Assembly (NCBI GenBank): GCA_024626585.1
Contig: JANKJI010000012.1
Coordinates: forward strand, 178,785,414 to 178,796,490
Direction: 5' to 3'
Source of the DNA: Ginkgo biloba
Lineage: Eukaryota; Streptophyta; Ginkgoopsida; Ginkgoales; Ginkgoaceae
Length of the DNA: 11,077 nt
Shown: positions 1-8,040 of the stretch, piece after piece
How the letters are laid out: each line of letters opens with the position of its first letter
Position numbering within the stretch: the stretch's first letter is position 1
Notes under the pieces: generated by a model
Databases searched by the model: none
What the model saw: only the letters and a program-made list of their open reading frames with translations
What the model was told of the DNA's origin: nothing
Position numbers and translations under genes: made by a program

Positions 1-448
1 TGAAAAACATGGCAACACATGCATTACTTCAGATTTTCAACAACGTAAAACGTGCGTCCAAATTGCAAAAGAAAAAGTAAACACTGTTTGCAGGCGGGCG
101 AAGTAATGCATGTGAATGGGTTCTGAGGTCAAGCGAAAACCAAATTGTTGCACGGCAACTTCCTCTAGGAAACGCATGTGAACTCCACAAAACGGATGGT
201 GAAGGGAAATCCATTATTTAAGCCAAGAAGGCCTGCGTTTCTCCAACCATATTGTTTCTCATGCCATTCTCTTTTGGCCATGCCAGTGATTATCAGAAAC
301 AACTAGAAAGTTGTTGTGTGTCTCTCTCGCTCTGTAAAAAGCTTGGGAAATGTCTGTGGTTTAGATTGGACTATAGTTTTTGTGTACCGCACATTTGGGT
401 TCAGTGGACACGCAAACGTTCTGCTCGCTCTTACTTCGTGAGAAAAAA
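1..448 (+). promoter_or_regulatory. 5' flank and leader of the polygalacturonase gene
   Basis: Non-coding DNA upstream of the first in-frame ATG at 449. The E-box CATGTG occurs three times: at 16-21 (as its complement CACATG), 109-114 and 175-180. The last two lie in a repeated 9-mer GCATGTGAA (108-116 and 174-182). TGCATG/CATGCA cores, which resemble RY elements of seed plants, lie at 18-23 and 107-112. The repeated motifs are visible; a regulatory role is inference. Short open frames here start at TTG or have no recognisable product. Confidence 0.45.
215..221 (+). promoter_or_regulatory. Weak TATA-box candidate
   Basis: TATTTAA lies about 230 bases before the start codon and would give a leader of roughly 200 nt. 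A second weak candidate is CTATAG at 371-376, which would give a much shorter leader. Neither is a strong match in such AT-rich DNA. Confidence 0.2.
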
Positions 449-523
449 ATGTGTGTCGTAAAGGCTGCATGCCTTCATTTTGTTGGTGTCGTTGTTATGC
501 TTTTGTTGAATGAGTGCAGGGGG
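449..523 (+). other. Signal peptide of the polygalacturonase
   Basis: Residues 1-25 have a basic N-end (K5), a hydrophobic core (about residues 11-20, [10 protein letters not shown]) and a polar end (NECRG) before A26. This is the expected pattern for secretion to the wall. The exact cleavage site (after G25 or A26) is inferred. Residues 27-64 are a Tyr/Asn-rich linker ([11 protein letters not shown]) before the enzyme fold. Confidence 0.75.
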
Positions 524-2695
524 GCAAGGATAAGAACAGTGCCTGCGCGCCCTTGGGACGGTCGATCGACCTATTATGGAAGTCAGCGAGTACCAGAATA
601 TTATGCCGATAATTATAATTACAATGCCAATTCCAAAAGTTTTAACGTTGTTTCTTTCGGAGCAAAGGGCGATGGAATGACTGACGATACTAAGGTTATA
701 TATACATATTTGAGAAGAAATCTTTGCAAATTTTAGTTCAGATTGATCGTGTATTGAATACTTGTTCTAACAATCCGAATATTTAACAGGCCTTCCAGGC
801 GGCATGGCAAGCTGCCTGCAACGTGGAGTCAGCCGTAATAGAGGTTCCGCCGGGATTGCGATTCCTTCTTCTTCCTACTGCTTTCTCGGGGCCTTGCCAA
901 TCCAATATTGTCTTCAAGGTACAGCCATAATATTCTGATGCACAGTTTCTCTCCCACAAACAGTTGGGCGATCGTTAATTTCAACGTTGCAGACAGATAA
1001 AGGTCGCCAGAGTATAATTATCAGGTCGTAAATGTTAAACTTTGGGGATATTAATAATCAGATTATTAATGATTTGATTTGTTGCAGTTGGACGGAACAA
1101 TTATTGCACCGGTCAATCCTCATGCTTGGGGCTCAGGTTTGTTAGACTGGATACAATTTACCAAACTCCGCGACATCAGTATTCAGGGTAACGGTCTTTT
1201 TGATGGACGTGGGGCTGCTTGGTGGGAACTGTCTAACTCCGAGGTAAATAATTTTAGGAATTTTCTAACGTTGCATACTTGAAAGAAATTTAGAGCTTCT
1301 GTTTCACTAACAGATGAGATATACGTATTTTATTTTTAATGTACGCAGGAAATCATGGGATACGCAATGCCGAGCAGCAAACCCACTGTAAGTCGCATTA
1401 ATATATATATATATATATATGGAATTGGTTATAACGTTTTCGTGCCTCTAGGACAATGATTAAATTCCATTTGTTATAATGTTTATAGCTATAATAGAAC
1501 ACATAATTTGTTACGAAGCTTATAATATACTTTATTTATTAATTCCACGCTTGGAATCAGAAATGTGGATGTTGTCATGACAATTGTGAAATATGCGCAT
1601 GCAGGCTGTGAGATTCTACGGAAGTCATAATGTCACTGTAGAAAACATAAGGATTCAGAACAGCCCACAATGCCACCTCAAGTTTGACGATTGCACTTCC
1701 GTCCACGTCGCCAACGTCATAATTTCTTCTCCGCAAAACAGCCCAAACACAGACGGAATACATCTTCAAAATTCTCAAGACGTCGAAATACACCATTCCT
1801 CCATGGCATGCGGTATTAACTGCCATTCACAATTTATATGTATATACGTGTGCGTTATATAGAAAAAAAGTAACTCTCCATTGACAGTTATTAGTGCGGT
1901 GGAACAGGTGACGACTGCGTTTCTATCCAAACCGGGTGTTCAAATATACGTGTGCACAACATTCACTGCGGTCCGGGCCACGGTATCAGGTATTTTATAT
2001 GTACATTCCTTTTCCTTACAAATCAGCATCTTTATCATCTCTGGAACTGCCCCAACATTGCTTCTTCATGAAGCATGGTTAATATGATATCATATATTTT
2101 AATGAATCTGCAGCATAGGAGGGCTTGGAAAAGACGGAACCAAAGCTTGTGTTTCGGATGTTAGAGTTTATGACAGTAGCATACAAGATGCTTCCAACGG
2201 TGTTCGGATAAAAACATGGCAGGTCTGAATATATAATTAATTAATGTCTAAAATAGCAATGAGCGTTGATAATGGCCAAGATCTAACATCAAGTTGAATT
2301 GTGTGCAGGGAGGATTGGGATCAGTCAAAGGCGTTTCCTTCTCAAACTTGCAAGTCTCAAATGTAAAAATACCAATCGTGATCGATCAATTTTACTGCGA
2401 CAAAACCGTTTGCAGGAACCAAACATCGGCTGTGGCTATATCGGGCGTCTCTTACCAAGAAATTAGAGGAACATACGCAGAGGAACCAATTCGTCTGGCC
2501 TGCAGCGACAATGTGCCTTGCACAGACGTTAGTTTACTTGACATTGAACTTCGACCTGTACAATATGCTTCTCATCAGCCCTTTTGCTGGAATACCTATG
2601 GACTATCAAAAACGCCCGCCCTACCTGGCTGCCTCCAAGCTGGAAAACCATACAAAAACCCTGGCCGAATCCAATCAAATACCGATGGTTGTTGA
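449..2695 (+). CDS. Polygalacturonase (GH28 pectinase), eight exons, plant clade E-like
   Basis: A secreted enzyme that hydrolyses alpha-1,4-galacturonan (pectin) in the cell wall. I place the exons at 449-694, 790-918, 1088-1243, 1349-1387, 1605-1812, 1908-1989, 2114-2222 and 2309-2695. All seven introns are GT-AG and short (85-217 nt), and the phases close to 451 codons plus TGA. Residues 1-25 are a signal peptide. The GH28 repeat region begins near residue 65 ([17 protein letters not shown]). The four family motifs are intact: SPNTDGI (236-242), GDDC (260-263), CGPGHGIS (280-287) and RIK (318-320). The catalytic residues are therefore D240, D261 and D262, with H284, R318 and K320. Their spacing is close to Aspergillus PGII (D180, D201, D202, H223, R256, K258). 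From family knowledge, [28 protein letters not shown] and [15 protein letters not shown] resemble the Arabidopsis At1g48100-type group. Length is normal and there is no frameshift or stop, so it is probably functional. ATG 449 is the first ATG in this frame. Endo versus exo action cannot be read from the sequence. Confidence 0.93.
1401..1420. repeat. (AT)10 microsatellite in intron 4
   Basis: An uninterrupted run of ten AT dinucleotides lies 14 bases after the donor of the fourth intron (1388-1604). It does not touch the splice sites. Its length is likely to vary between individuals. Confidence 0.9.
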
Positions 2696-3188
2696 TTTCA
2701 GCCCAACAATATATAACTACTACAGCAGAATGTACTCCTGATCATTCTAAGCAATATCCCATATTGTACAAGAGATACAAAGCTCATTTCGTTGCAAATC
2801 GTTGTTATCTCAGCGGAGATTTCCTCATTGTAAGACTTCAATTACTCATATTTGCGCCTACATTTCTGAAACAAAACTATCTTATGATCATGTGAGTCGA
2901 ATATCATATAGATTTAAGAGATGTAATAATTTTACTTCAATCCAATGTCTATATTAAGTAATAATAATAATAGTTTAATTATAAGATAATAGTATAAAGT
3001 AATAATTATATGTAGATTAGTAGTTTATAAGAATAATAATAATAATTTAATTATAAATAACATTAAAGGTCTTTATATAAAAGCGAATCGAAAGTAAGAA
3101 AGATACAAACAATAATTGCATAATCTCAAACGAAGCTTGTTAGCTCAAAATGTTAAAATAATTGAAACAATAGTAATTTATTTAATTA
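2696..3188. other. 3' flank of the polygalacturonase gene
   Basis: AT-rich DNA after the stop codon. It must hold the 3' UTR and poly(A) site, but I find no AATAAA, so the transcript end cannot be placed. Two short frames reading out of the last exon (to about 2741 and 2895) are shadows of that exon. Confidence 0.5.
2960..3060. repeat. Two-copy AT-rich direct repeat
   Basis: A block of about 29 bases, an (AAT)n run followed by TTTAATTATAA, occurs at 2960-2989 and again at 3032-3060, a 72-base step with few differences. This looks like a local duplication in simple-sequence DNA; no function is implied. Confidence 0.6.
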
Positions 3189-3255
3189 TCTATACTACTA
3201 AAATAATAACTTCCATCCGTTGAAAAAAATATTAAAATAATAATGCCTCCCTCCC

Positions 3256-3600
3256 TTGCTGGCACAAAAATCAGTTGGCGCGCCTAAACCGAGGAAACGT
3301 AATGGGGAGCAATCCGAAGGCCTATCCATTTATTGTAGATCCATTTCAGCGCGCCTGTGTGTCGAGCTCGGAACAAAAGAAATGAGTGAGTCTTGGTCTC
3401 GGCCAATATGTCCACAAAGAAAACAGTCGATGCAGGGTATGCAATCGCCATGGCTTTTACGGATAAGCAGAGGATCACATACACTTCCATTCATAGCATT
3501 GAACTTCCGTCGCATTGCATTCTTGTCTTCCACTAGCTTATTGGTTCCTTTGCATGTACCTCCGCTTTGATACTTTGGTAGATTCGCTTCACAATGAGAA
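3256..3600. other. GC-richer, gene-like island; possible captured gene fragment
   Basis: Base composition rises clearly here compared with the AT-rich DNA on both sides, and codon-like stretches are open on both strands. On the + strand an ATG frame at 3408-3536 gives 42 residues beginning MSTKKTVDAGYAIAMAFTDK. Another + frame is open over 3256-3570. I do not recognise any of these products. The island has no complete gene structure. It sits just inside the proposed Helitron 5' end, where captured host sequence is often found, so a fragment of a host gene is plausible but not shown. Confidence 0.35.
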
Positions 3601-3854
3601 TTTGTAATAGATGTAAGGACAATTATTCAAATAGATTTAAAATGTTCCTTCATTCCCATTGTAATATCTATAAGAGATTCACCAAATATACCTTCGGCCG
3701 TAGCACTATCATGCAATTAGCCACACTATTATGCGACGGTGTGTAATAAGAATGAGCCACAGTATTAAGTGATAATGGTTTAGGGTTTCCAAAGTATGCC
3801 ATGGCTCAACACACACAACACATTTGGAAAGTTATAATAGACGCAATGCGTTTT

Positions 3855-4150
3855 TTGGGTTATAGCAGTGGGTTGTAAAAGTGAATTGTATTATATCATT
3901 CGTGCGGGGAGACAGAGAGATGGGAACAAGTTATAGCACCGTGTTGCAACAGTAAATCATAGTATCAGTCTCACAGATAGAGAGATTGGCGGGGTATAGC
4001 GGCGTGTTACGGCAGCGAATCGTATTATTCATTAGAGAGAGAGATAGAGAATTGTATTATCCGTCGTGGAAAGAGAGATTGGCGGGTTACACAATAGTGT
4101 GTTACAACGTGACAACAGTGAATCGTATTATTCATGAGAGAGAGAGAGTT
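3855..4150. repeat. Degenerate tandem repeat, about four copies of 63-92 bp
   Basis: The unit reads roughly GAGA(GA)n, then GATTGGCGGGTTATAGC, a GTGTTACAACAGTGAATC-like block, then GTATTATTCAT. Copies of the TATAGC/TTACAC anchor lie near 3860, 3931, 3994 and 4086. The third step is longer because of an extra ATTGTATTATCCGTCG-like stretch at about 4050-4070. Copies are diverged, so the array is old. GA runs join the units. Confidence 0.7.
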
Positions 4151-5050
4151 TGATTGATTGATTAATTGATTTTGAGATTTTTATGTGTTTTTTTAATGAG
4201 ACCAAGTTTATTATAATATTTTTATGTGTATTTGTGTATTTTCACAGTATTTTTAAGTCGTGGAGAGAGAGGGAAAGCGCTTAAAATCACATTGACTCTA
4301 TAATATATTTATATCTATGTTATGTATTATATATTATAATATATATTCTATAATTTTTATAATTTATAGCTATTTAAATAGATATTAATTTTTATTATAA
4401 TATTATATTTATAAAGAATGGTGATATCTATTATTTTTATAAGGTAATTATTTATTTATATATAATTAATGCATAAGATATATTATGAATTATAAATATT
4501 ATCAATATATTTGTATACAATATTTACATTATTTCCTTGTCTAAAGAAAATATAGTTTAAAATAATATATATTATTATTTTGTCTATCTACTATAAAATT
4601 TTCATATTTTGATTTATAGTTTACTATAGTTTCAAATATGCTAAAGCATATTGTATTTTTCTAAAGCCAATAACATTAGATTTACCAACATACTTAGTAT
4701 GAATAGTAGATACATTAGCATAGAAACAATGCCATATATTACTACAAATATTATACATTTTTTTATATATCTTATTTATTTAAGAAAATGATTAGTGAGG
4801 GTGGTATATTTAGCAGAAGCATTAGTCTTTGTCTTTTCTTAAAGATTAAAGTTATGCTTAGTTAGAGTGGAGAAGAAAGGATCATGTACTTTTTTATAGA
4901 TCAGAAACATTACATATCTATTATAACAACCTACAATTTCATTAACATTATTATTTTAAAATTGTATGATATAATAAATCTTACAAGTGATGGATATGCA
5001 TATTATAGCATTTTTTAATAGATGTTTAATAATGGTGTAAGGGCTTTATT
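4151..5050. other. AT-rich stretch without genes
   Basis: It starts with a short TGAT run (about 4150-4163) and continues as very AT-rich DNA. Open frames are short and low-complexity. I see no RNA gene or coding similarity. It would be interior sequence of Helitron A if that element is real. Confidence 0.6.
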
Positions 5051-5052
5051 TC

Positions 5053-5085
5053 GTGTGCAATTATTTGCCATGGGTATGTACTAGT
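5053..5085 (+). repeat. Degenerate Helitron-type 3' terminus
   Basis: The core GCAATTATTTGCCA, then GGG, then about ten bases and ACTAGT, matches the terminus at 6802-6834 at most positions. The hairpin is damaged: GCAA pairs with TTGC but the outer pairs are mismatched. CTAG at 5081-5084 is followed by T, as expected for an A|T insertion. Confidence 0.6.
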
Positions 5086-5107
5086 AAATAATACTAAAAA
5101 TCTATTC

Positions 5108-5227
5108 ATAAAATAGTAATAACATTATCTATCTATAAAATAGTAATAAATATGGGAATACTATTAAAATAACATTAGAAATATGTTTAGAAAATAATAA
5201 TTTACTAATATATTTATAAAATAGTAA
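5108..5227. repeat. Short direct repeats of ATAAAATAGTAATAA
   Basis: Exact copies at 5108-5122 and 5135-5149, and a shortened copy (ATAAAATAGTAA) at 5216-5227. The first two are preceded by TCTAT-like strings that resemble Helitron 5' ends, so this may be a duplicated terminus. Confidence 0.65.
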
Positions 5228-5399
5228 GTTATAGTAATATTATATTCAAAGATGACCAATATATCTATCAATAAAAAATATATATATATTCGATGGACTC
5301 AGAAAATTGGGTTTGTTTGCAGGGCGATGGATTGCGGTAGCTACACAGAGACAAAATACCAAATATCGACACACAAAATTTTTTTATTTGGATACAAAA

Positions 5400-5558
5400 A
5401 TGTTTACAGAACTCACATCTCTGATTTCTCCTCGATCAAACCATTGCAATCCATTCGTTTATTATGAGAAAATCGAATATCATAAATGCAAAGTGGGCGG
5501 CATATTCCCTACATTGGAGTTTGTCAAATCTCCGCTGTCCAAGCTTTCGATGCTGTGA
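5400..5558 (+). other. Unrecognised 52-codon open frame in gene-like DNA
   Basis: An ATG frame of 52 codons (starting MFTELTSLISPRSNHC) plus TGA. The same frame is open upstream to about 5307, and TTTGTTTGCAG just before 5332 looks like a splice acceptor. The composition is less AT-rich than the surroundings. I recognise no domain. It may be an exon remnant carried by the Helitron candidate or a chance frame. Confidence 0.2.
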
Positions 5559-5733
5559 ATTGACGGCACTTTTCTATCCTTTTCATTGGACAGATCTCTG
5601 ATTACGTATATTCCTAACGTGGGTGAGAACGGATTTTTGGGTTTTTTAGGAGGCGGGCTTTATGTGATCGATTCTGACGAAAAAAGGTCGTCGAAAAATC
5701 TTTCCTGGGGCGGCGTTCGGCATAGCATGGGAC

Positions 5734-5740
5734 TATAAAA
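5734..5740 (+). promoter_or_regulatory. TATA box (TATAAAA) in a GC-richer context
   Basis: TATAAAA followed by G sits in a GC-rich stretch, where chance AT matches are less likely. An ATG in a fair context (AGCCATGG) follows 24 bases after the box. This looks like the promoter-proximal part of a gene. The predicted start of transcription falls very close to that ATG, so the leader would be almost absent. Confidence 0.4.
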
Positions 5741-5764
5741 GACCCGACGTCGTCTACACCAGCC

Positions 5765-5854
5765 ATGGCGCTGCCTTCACTTCTTAGAAAACCAGCCAGA
5801 TTGTTCACCGCTCTAAAACTTCACGGCACGCCCTATGTGAAGCTGTACAGTTGA
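5765..5854 (+). other. Short ORF, possible captured first exon
   Basis: 29 codons plus TGA, starting MALPSLLRKPARLFTALKLH. The first 20 residues are rich in Leu, Ala, Arg and Lys with no acidic residue, a pattern seen in mitochondrial presequences. The frame stops soon after and I find no clear splice donor that would extend it. I do not recognise a parent gene. It could be the 5' end of a gene captured by the Helitron candidate, or chance. Confidence 0.3.
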
Positions 5855-5859
5855 TCAGA

Positions 5860-6735
5860 CACTAAGGAGAAGACGAGGAGGTCATGGCAAAATAGCGTGT
5901 GAAACCTGCTCATCGTTATGATACTTACGAAAGAAAAGGAGGGAGATTGAAGAATGTATTATCACTAAGATCGAAAAAAGCATTCAACAACGAAACCCTA
6001 TGTATCCCCTTCTATTTCCTCACAAGATCTTCTGCCAGATTATTCCAGCTTCCTTGCAATTAATTGGAGTTGCAGGCGTCATGCTTCGAGTAAGTCAACA
6101 AGTGTCTTCACTATTTGTAATATTTCTCAATCAATTTCTGACTTTCTTCCATCCATTTTCCATAAGTGCAAACCAAACACAACGGATTTATTCTAAATGT
6201 TCCTCTAAGCAAGTATTTGACGTTTGGCATCACTGAATAGTTTAATTTTTTGAGATTTAGGGCCCTATTATAGAAGAATAATCTACCTGTCTCGACAACC
6301 GATCCCCCTAACACATCGATGCAGACCATGGTAAGGTTAATGCATTTTTTTTTTCTACATAATTTAGGGGACACAATTTTAGTCCATTTGAAGCAAGTTT
6401 TGTATGATTCATTTCTTGCTTTGTTCCTTGATCCTGTTGATTATTTTATTTTTTACGCCATTAGTAAAGAGGGAAAAATATCTATCAACAGGGCAATGCA
6501 TATTGTTGTTTGTTGAGCATTTTTTAGTATTGGGCGTACAACAAAATCCCTACACATGGTTTAGTATATCCGTTTATTATACAAATTTTGTTCTAACTAT
6601 TATACAGATTAAGAATGGTGCATATGGATGATATTTTGCTTATTTTATGCTTTTTTCTGTGTTGAATATTAGTTTGGAACATTGGTTTTATTTTAATTGT
6701 TCATGGAGTCTATCATCAATTAGGTCTGTGTGAGG
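5860..6735. other. Stretch without recognisable genes
   Basis: Composition falls back to AT-rich after about 5950. Open frames on both strands are short, overlap each other and match nothing I know. I see no RNA gene. It would be interior sequence of the Helitron candidate. Confidence 0.5.
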
Positions 6736-6739
6736 AAAA

Positions 6740-6789
6740 GGTTAAAAAATCTATTGACCATTACAACATGGATTGTAATTTTTTTAACC
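6740..6789 (+). repeat. Compound hairpin just upstream of the Helitron 3' terminus
   Basis: GGTTAAAAAA (6740-6749) pairs perfectly with TTTTTTAACC (6780-6789). Inside it, ATTACAA (6760-6766) pairs perfectly with TTGTAAT (6773-6779) across a six-base loop. The only unpaired part besides the loop is a ten-base bulge on the 5' side. It ends 12 bases before the terminal hairpin. Confidence 0.6.
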
Positions 6790-6801
6790 TATTTTCAAAC
6801 T

Positions 6802-6834
6802 GTGGCAATTATTTGCCACGGGCAGTAGACTAGT
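6802..6834 (+). repeat. Helitron 3' terminus: hairpin plus CTAG|T
   Basis: GTGGCAA (6802-6808), loop TTAT, TTGCCAC (6813-6819) form a perfect 7-bp stem. Ten bases later comes CTAG (6830-6833) followed by T. A short hairpin about 10-12 bases before CTRR, with insertion before a T, is the defining 3' end of Helitrons. The GC-rich foot (CACGGGC...ACTAGT) also resembles grass Helitron ends. Confidence 0.75.
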
Positions 6835-7121
6835 TATATCCTAATTTTTATAGACAATAACGACCTAGTTACAATATAATAGTCTATAATATCATTATCT
6901 AATAACATTGGTCTAATAAAACATGGATCTAGTTACAATATAATAGTCTTCATTAACAAATAAGATTCAATATGGGTGGATGGATATACACTCATAATTA
7001 TTTTAGTATATTATTTATGCGCGCACACACACTCACCCACATGTTTATCGACATGTATACATACATATGTACATATGTACACACACACATGCATAAAGAT
7101 AACTTATATTAAAACTATATA

Positions 7122-7170
7122 AATTATCCATCCATCCATTTATTAAGCATGAGGGGATGGATGGATAATT
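7122..7170. repeat. Perfect 16-bp inverted repeat in the first array unit
   Basis: AATTATCCATCCATCC (7122-7137) and its exact complement GGATGGATGGATAATT (7155-7170) flank a 17-base loop. In the second unit the left arm (7438-7453) is identical and the right arm (7470-7482) is shorter with one mismatch. In the third unit both arms are altered. A further GGATGGATA at 6978-6986 could pair with the left arm instead. Confidence 0.85.
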
Positions 7171-8006
7171 ATTATTTTTTAAATATAATATTCTATAAAT
7201 GTATTTATTTTTATTCTATAATATCATTATCTAATAATATTGGTCAAATAAAATATGGATCTAGTTACAATCTAAAAGTCTCCATTGACAAGTAAGATTG
7301 GATAGGGGTGTATGGATATACACTCATAATTATTTTAGTACATTATTTACACACACGCACACATGTTTATGGAAACATATACATACATATGTACACACAA
7401 ATGCATACATAAAGATAAATTATATTAAGAATATATAAATTATCCATCCATCCATTATTAATCATGAGGGGATAGATGGATACTTTATCTTTTCTAAATA
7501 TAATATTCTATAAATATATTAACTTTTATTCTATGATATCATTATCTAATAACATTAGTCTAATAAAAGGCGGATCTAGTTATAATATAATAGTATCCAT
7601 TAACAAATAATATTCTGTAGGGGTGGATGGATATACACTCATAATTTCTTAGTACATTATTTACACACCCGCACATATAAATACGATGTACATACGTATG
7701 TACATACACACTTAAAGATAAATTATATTAAAATATATAAATTATTAATCCATCCCTTTATTATCCATGAGGTGATGGATGGAGAATCTATCTATTTTAA
7801 ATATAATATTCTATAAATATATTATTTTCTATTCTATAATATCATTATCTAATGGCATTAGTCTAATAAAAGATGGATCTAGTTAACAATTCAATAGTCT
7901 TTATTGATAATAAAGATTTTGATAGGGGTGGATTGATATACGCACATAATTTTTTAAGTACATAATTTACATGCACACATATATGTATATATCTCCACAC
8001 ACAATT

Positions 8007-8026
8007 ACACACACACACACACACAC
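8007..8026. repeat. (AC)10 microsatellite
   Basis: An uninterrupted run of ten AC units ends the truncated fourth copy of the array. It is an expanded form of the CA-rich tract found in each unit. Confidence 0.9.
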
Positions 8027-8040
8027 GCATAGTAAGTATA

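Larger units (their letters stand above)
3189..5084 (+). mobile_element. Candidate non-autonomous Helitron A
   Basis: The proposed 5' end is TCTATACTACTAAAATAA at 3189, preceded by A. Plant Helitrons begin TC, often TCTA followed by an A-rich stretch, and insert between A and T. The proposed 3' end is CTAG at 5081-5084 followed by T, downstream of a degenerate copy of the hairpin seen at 6802-6819. No RepHel protein is present, so the element would be non-autonomous. It contains the gene-like island 3256-3600 and the tandem repeat 3855-4150. The 5' end is the weak point: TCTA-type strings are common here (another at 4587, TCTACTATAAAA). The 5' end at 3189 could instead belong to one long element ending at 6833. 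Confidence 0.45.
5101..6833 (+). mobile_element. Candidate non-autonomous Helitron B
   Basis: The 3' end is strong: a perfect 7-bp hairpin, ten spacer bases and CTAG|T. The 5' end is uncertain. TCTATTCATAAAATAG at 5101, preceded by A, resembles the candidate end at 3189, and a near copy follows at 5128. The element would carry the gene-like stretch 5290-5900, including a TATA box, and no transposase. Alternatives are that the 3' end belongs to one long element starting at 3189, or that the true 5' end lies elsewhere in the AT-rich DNA. Confidence 0.5.
6862..8040. repeat. Tandem array of about 3.5 units of 300-330 bp
   Basis: The anchor ATCATTATCTAAT recurs at 6891, 7223, 7538 and 7841, steps of 332, 315 and 303 bases. 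Each unit then has a GGATCTAGTTA-like block, GGTGGATGGATATACACTC (a little altered in the last unit), a CA-rich tract and, in the first three units, a TACATACATATGTACAC-like stretch, then an AATTATCCATCCATCC region facing a GATGGATGGATA arm. The fourth unit stops at the CA tract. A partial copy precedes the first (6862-6890). Open frames inside are low-complexity and not genes. Confidence 0.85.

Noticed and set aside
380-448. Upstream extension of polygalacturonase exon 1
   Set aside because: The frame is open but begins at TTG, not ATG, and the extension would bury the signal peptide. ATG 449 is the first ATG in the frame.
1575-1826. Minus-strand open frame of 83 codons
   Set aside because: It is the antisense shadow of polygalacturonase exon 5.
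2511-2895. Two + frames overlapping the end of the polygalacturonase gene
   Set aside because: Out-of-frame shadows of exon 8 with no recognisable protein.
3284-3533. Two minus-strand open frames
   Set aside because: They overlap each other and the + frames in the same GC-rich island, and neither shows a known motif. I could not choose a coding strand.
4587-5084. Alternative short Helitron starting at TCTACTATAAAA
   Set aside because: Possible, but the string is common in this AT-rich DNA and nothing else supports this border over 3189.
5614-5808. Minus-strand open frame of 64 codons
   Set aside because: No motif, and the TATA box plus ATG on the + strand explain the same GC-rich stretch better.
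3189-6833. Autonomous Helitron or other transposase gene
   Set aside because: No RepHel, reverse transcriptase or DDE-type motif can be read in any frame, so the element would be non-autonomous.
6862-8040. CRISPR-like array
   Set aside because: Units of 300 bases or more in plant nuclear DNA, with no short direct repeats and unique spacers.
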